Source: Acidobacteriaceae bacterium
Lineage (GTDB): Bacteria > Acidobacteriota > Terriglobia > Terriglobales > Acidobacteriaceae
Direction of reading: 5' to 3'
DNA length: 26,751 bases
Assembly: GCA_003152795.1 (NCBI GenBank)
Contig: PMBA01000292.1
Coordinates: 11,106-37,856 of the forward strand
The notes under the pieces are model-generated. The model was not told the DNA's origin, did not search any database, and saw only the letters and a list, made by a program, of their open reading frames with translations. The translations under genes were made by a program, and so were the position numbers. The stretch's first letter is position 1. The number at the start of each line of letters is the position of its first letter. Of the stretch, positions 24,565-26,751 are shown in pieces.

Positions 24565-26751
24565 CTATTCCGGCAGTTTCTGTTCGCCGCGAATTGAAAA
24601 GGAAGTCTCCTCTGACGGAGCGCCAGTCCCCGGTTGTCCTCCACCCACGCTGACGCTGTAAGTACCGGTGGCGACAATTCGATCTCCTGCCTCGTTTACT
24701 TCGCTCAAGTCGCGCGCCTGGAGGGTAAAAGCCACATGCTTCTTTTCACCAGCGCCCAGGTGAACTCGGGTGAAGCCCCGCAGCGCGCGAATCGGAGCGC
24801 TCGCCGACTTGGGAAAGTGCAGGTAGAGTTCTGCCACCTCGTCTCCGGCGCGATCGCTGGTGTTCCTGATGTCCACTTCAACGCTGAGCGGATCGCCAGC
24901 GTTCAACTCGCGGGCCGAGAGTTTAAGGCTGCTGTAGGCGAATCTGGAGTAACTCAGCCCGTAGCCGAAAGGATAGAGCGGTTGTCCATCGAAGTACCGA
25001 TACGTCCGGTTCTTCATGGCATAATCCTCGAAGGGCGGCAACTGCTCGACTCCTTTATAGAACGTCACTGGCAGCCGACCCGCGGGATTGTTGGCTCCAG
25101 ACAGCGTCTGTGCAATCGCGGTTCCGCCTTCCTCGCCGGAGTACCACGCGTCCAGAATTGCGTTTGCGTGTTGGGCGGCCCAGTTCACCGAGAGGGCGCT
25201 GCCATTCATCAAGACAACGACGACCGGCTTTCCGGTCGTTTGGAGCGCTTCGAGAAGATCTTCCTCCTCTCTGGGCAGATCGAGGCTGGTTCGGTCTCCA
25301 CCCTTGAAGCCGGGTACGTCCACCTTCATCTCTTCGCCTTCCAGTTTTGACGTGATGCCGACCACGGCCACCACTGCATCCGCTGTTTTCGCGATCGACG
25401 TTGCCTCGGCAATCGGATTCTCGATCACTGGCAGCCAGGAAAATTTGGTCCCGAAGCCTCCGCGGAGATATTCGATCTTCACCGCATAACGGTGTCCCTT
25501 TTCCAATGGCACGGTCGTCATCGAAGGTCTCGCGTCGTGCAACTCCGGGTCGTCGACGATCAGCTTTCCATCAAACCAAAGACGGTTTCTGGATCCCTGC
25601 AGCCCGATCTGGTACGTGCCCGATGTTGCCGGCGTTAAAAAGCCAGTCCAGCGCGCGGAAAAGTCCTTCATGCCATCAGGCGGTCCGAGCGCGGAGGAAT
25701 CCGGATGGAAGAGTTGCAGGTCGACATACTTGTCCACGCGAACACTCTGCGGCGTGCCGGAAAAATCCTCCCCGGCGAAATACTCGCCCTTGACCCCGGC
25801 TTGCCCATCGCTCGTCGAGAGCACCGCTTCCGGGATCACCGACTGCTGGCGCAGGAAGTTCATGCCCGGCGCGAAACTTACCTGGGCTGCGCCAAACTGC
25901 TTTTGAATACCCTCCAGTGCGCTGACGGCTCGCGAAGCGGTTCCGCTATAGTTGCCATGCAGCACTTCGACCGATTGCGCCAAGGGGCCAACGACCGCGA
26001 TCTTCGCGATCTTCGAGCCGAAGGGAAGCACGCCATCGTTCTTGAGCAGGACAATCGATTCGCGCGCCATTTTCAACGCGAGTTCACGGTGCGCCTCGCT
26101 ATCGATCTCCGAATCCGGAGTCTGCGCGTAGGGTACTTTGTCCGGTGGATCGAAAAGGCCCAAGCGGAAGCGCGCAGTGAAAAGACGCTTGAGCGCAACG
26201 TTCATGTCGGCTTCCGTGAGCAGGCCCTGCTTCACCGCGTCGAGAAACTTCACATAGTCGGAGTTGTCGCCAGTCTTGGTGAAGAAGTCGGCGCATTCGT
26301 TATCCATCCCGGTCTTCAATGAAGTTGCGGCCGCTTCCGCCATGCTCTTCGTGAAATGATGCCCATTGAAAATGTCAGCCACGGCGTCGCAGTCGGATAC
26401 GACGTAGCCATTGAATTTCCACGCGCCCCGCAACTGATCCTGAAGCAGGAAAGTACTGGCGCATGCGGGCTGGCCGTTCACGCGGTTATACGCGCACATC
26501 ACCGACCCGGCCTTCCCCTCGGTAACGGTAACGCGAAACGCTGGAAGGTAGGTGTCTTCCATGTCATGTTTCGATATCTGGATGTCGATGGAATGCCGCG
26601 ATGGTTCCGGGCCGCTATGCACGGCAAAATGCTTGGGAGTTGAAATCACCCGGTAGTATTTCGGATCGTCGCCCTGCAGACCGGTGACGAATGCCACGCC
26701 CATTCGTCCGGTAAGGAATGGATCCTCGCCGTAAGTTTCCTGGCCGCGGCC
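24565..26751 (-). CDS. GH3 glycosidase with PA14 domain (5' end outside)
   Basis: The visible 728 residues run in from the right window edge with GRGQETYGEDPFL, the conserved GH3 segment just before residue 200 in most members, so roughly 150-200 N-terminal residues are missing. TPKHFAVHSGPE carries the substrate-binding Lys-His. GYVVSDCDAVADI contains the nucleophile Asp (codon 26394-26392). A PA14 domain (WTGFLTPATSGTYQIGL to LWFDGKLIVDD) is inserted in the C-terminal sandwich, and a fibronectin-III-like domain ends the protein. SDCDA after the nucleophile resembles fungal and plant beta-xylosidases, and with GH115, xylA and xylB nearby a beta-xylosidase is likely; beta-glucosidase or arabinofuranosidase activity cannot be excluded. 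Export is expected but cannot be seen. The CRTAC1-like gene follows 100 bp later. Confidence 0.94.
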   Translation of the reverse strand, partial: GRGQETYGEDPFLTGRMGVAFVTGLQGDDPKYYRVISTPKHFAVHSGPEPSRHSIDIQISKHDMEDTYLPAFRVTVTEGKAGSVMCAYNRVNGQPACASTFLLQDQLRGAWKFNGYVVSDCDAVADIFNGHHFTKSMAEAAATSLKTGMDNECADFFTKTGDNSDYVKFLDAVKQGLLTEADMNVALKRLFTARFRLGLFDPPDKVPYAQTPDSEIDSEAHRELALKMARESIVLLKNDGVLPFGSKIAKIAVVGPLAQSVEVLHGNYSGTASRAVSALEGIQKQFGAAQVSFAPGMNFLRQQSVIPEAVLSTSDGQAGVKGEYFAGEDFSGTPQSVRVDKYVDLQLFHPDSSALGPPDGMKDFSARWTGFLTPATSGTYQIGLQGSRNRLWFDGKLIVDDPELHDARPSMTTVPLEKGHRYAVKIEYLRGGFGTKFSWLPVIENPIAEATSIAKTADAVVAVVGITSKLEGEEMKVDVPGFKGGDRTSLDLPREEEDLLEALQTTGKPVVVVLMNGSALSVNWAAQHANAILDAWYSGEEGGTAIAQTLSGANNPAGRLPVTFYKGVEQLPPFEDYAMKNRTYRYFDGQPLYPFGYGLSYSRFAYSSLKLSARELNAGDPLSVEVDIRNTSDRAGDEVAELYLHFPKSASAPIRALRGFTRVHLGAGEKKHVAFTLQARDLSEVNEAGDRIVATGTYSVSVGGGQPGTGAPSEETSFSIRGEQKLPE

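Overview
The window looks like a chromosomal stretch of an Acidobacteriota soil bacterium (Terriglobia / Koribacter-like). This is inferred from the GC-rich coding style and from families common in that phylum: a DUF6599-like protein, a MXAN_5187-C-terminal-like protein and a CRTAC1/ASPIC-UnbV protein. Intergenic spacers also carry heptanucleotide repeats. No rRNA, tRNA, IS element, integrase, phage gene or CRISPR array was seen. The taxonomic call is inference.

Left part (1-10.6 kb), mostly housekeeping: a MOSC-domain protein cut by the window edge (minus), purH (minus), a MXAN_5187-like protein (minus) and a small XRE regulator with a good promoter (minus). A minus-strand run of three exported proteins follows (an FG-GAP-like acidobacterial protein, a metallo-beta-lactamase-fold hydrolase, a dienelactone hydrolase). 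Next come a divergent peroxiredoxin (bcp), an AAG-type 3-methyladenine DNA glycosylase, and a larB-MFS exporter pair on the minus strand.

Middle (10.7-16.5 kb), cell envelope: a lytic transglycosylase with a consensus-like sigma70 promoter, a large TPR-AMIN-amidase_3 N-acetylmuramoyl-L-alanine amidase, a DUF6599-like exported membrane protein, and a zinc-ribbon membrane protein. The 395-bp spacer 15567-15961 holds a promoter, a possible ~80-nt small RNA, a strong hairpin terminator and a heptad-repeat inverted pair.

Right part (16.5-26.75 kb), hemicellulose (glucuronoxylan) use: xylB, xylA and a GH115 alpha-glucuronidase form a tight plus-strand operon. A CRTAC1-like protein and a GH3-PA14 glycosidase (beta-xylosidase/beta-glucosidase type, cut by the window edge) lie on the minus strand and converge on it. 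GH115 would remove (methyl)glucuronic acid from xylan, GH3 would release xylose, and XylA plus XylB would convert xylose to xylulose-5-phosphate. The 560-bp spacer 16454-17013 holds a decayed GH3 remnant on the minus strand and a likely promoter with LacI-type operator ahead of xylB.

The most notable observations are: (i) xylB has no canonical start codon that keeps its phosphate-binding motif, and the best Shine-Dalgarno sequence points to an AUC start; (ii) the GH3 pseudogene; (iii) a family of 7-nt-period inverted repeats in six spacers, often touching stop or start codons; (iv) the candidate sRNA with anti-Shine-Dalgarno motifs.
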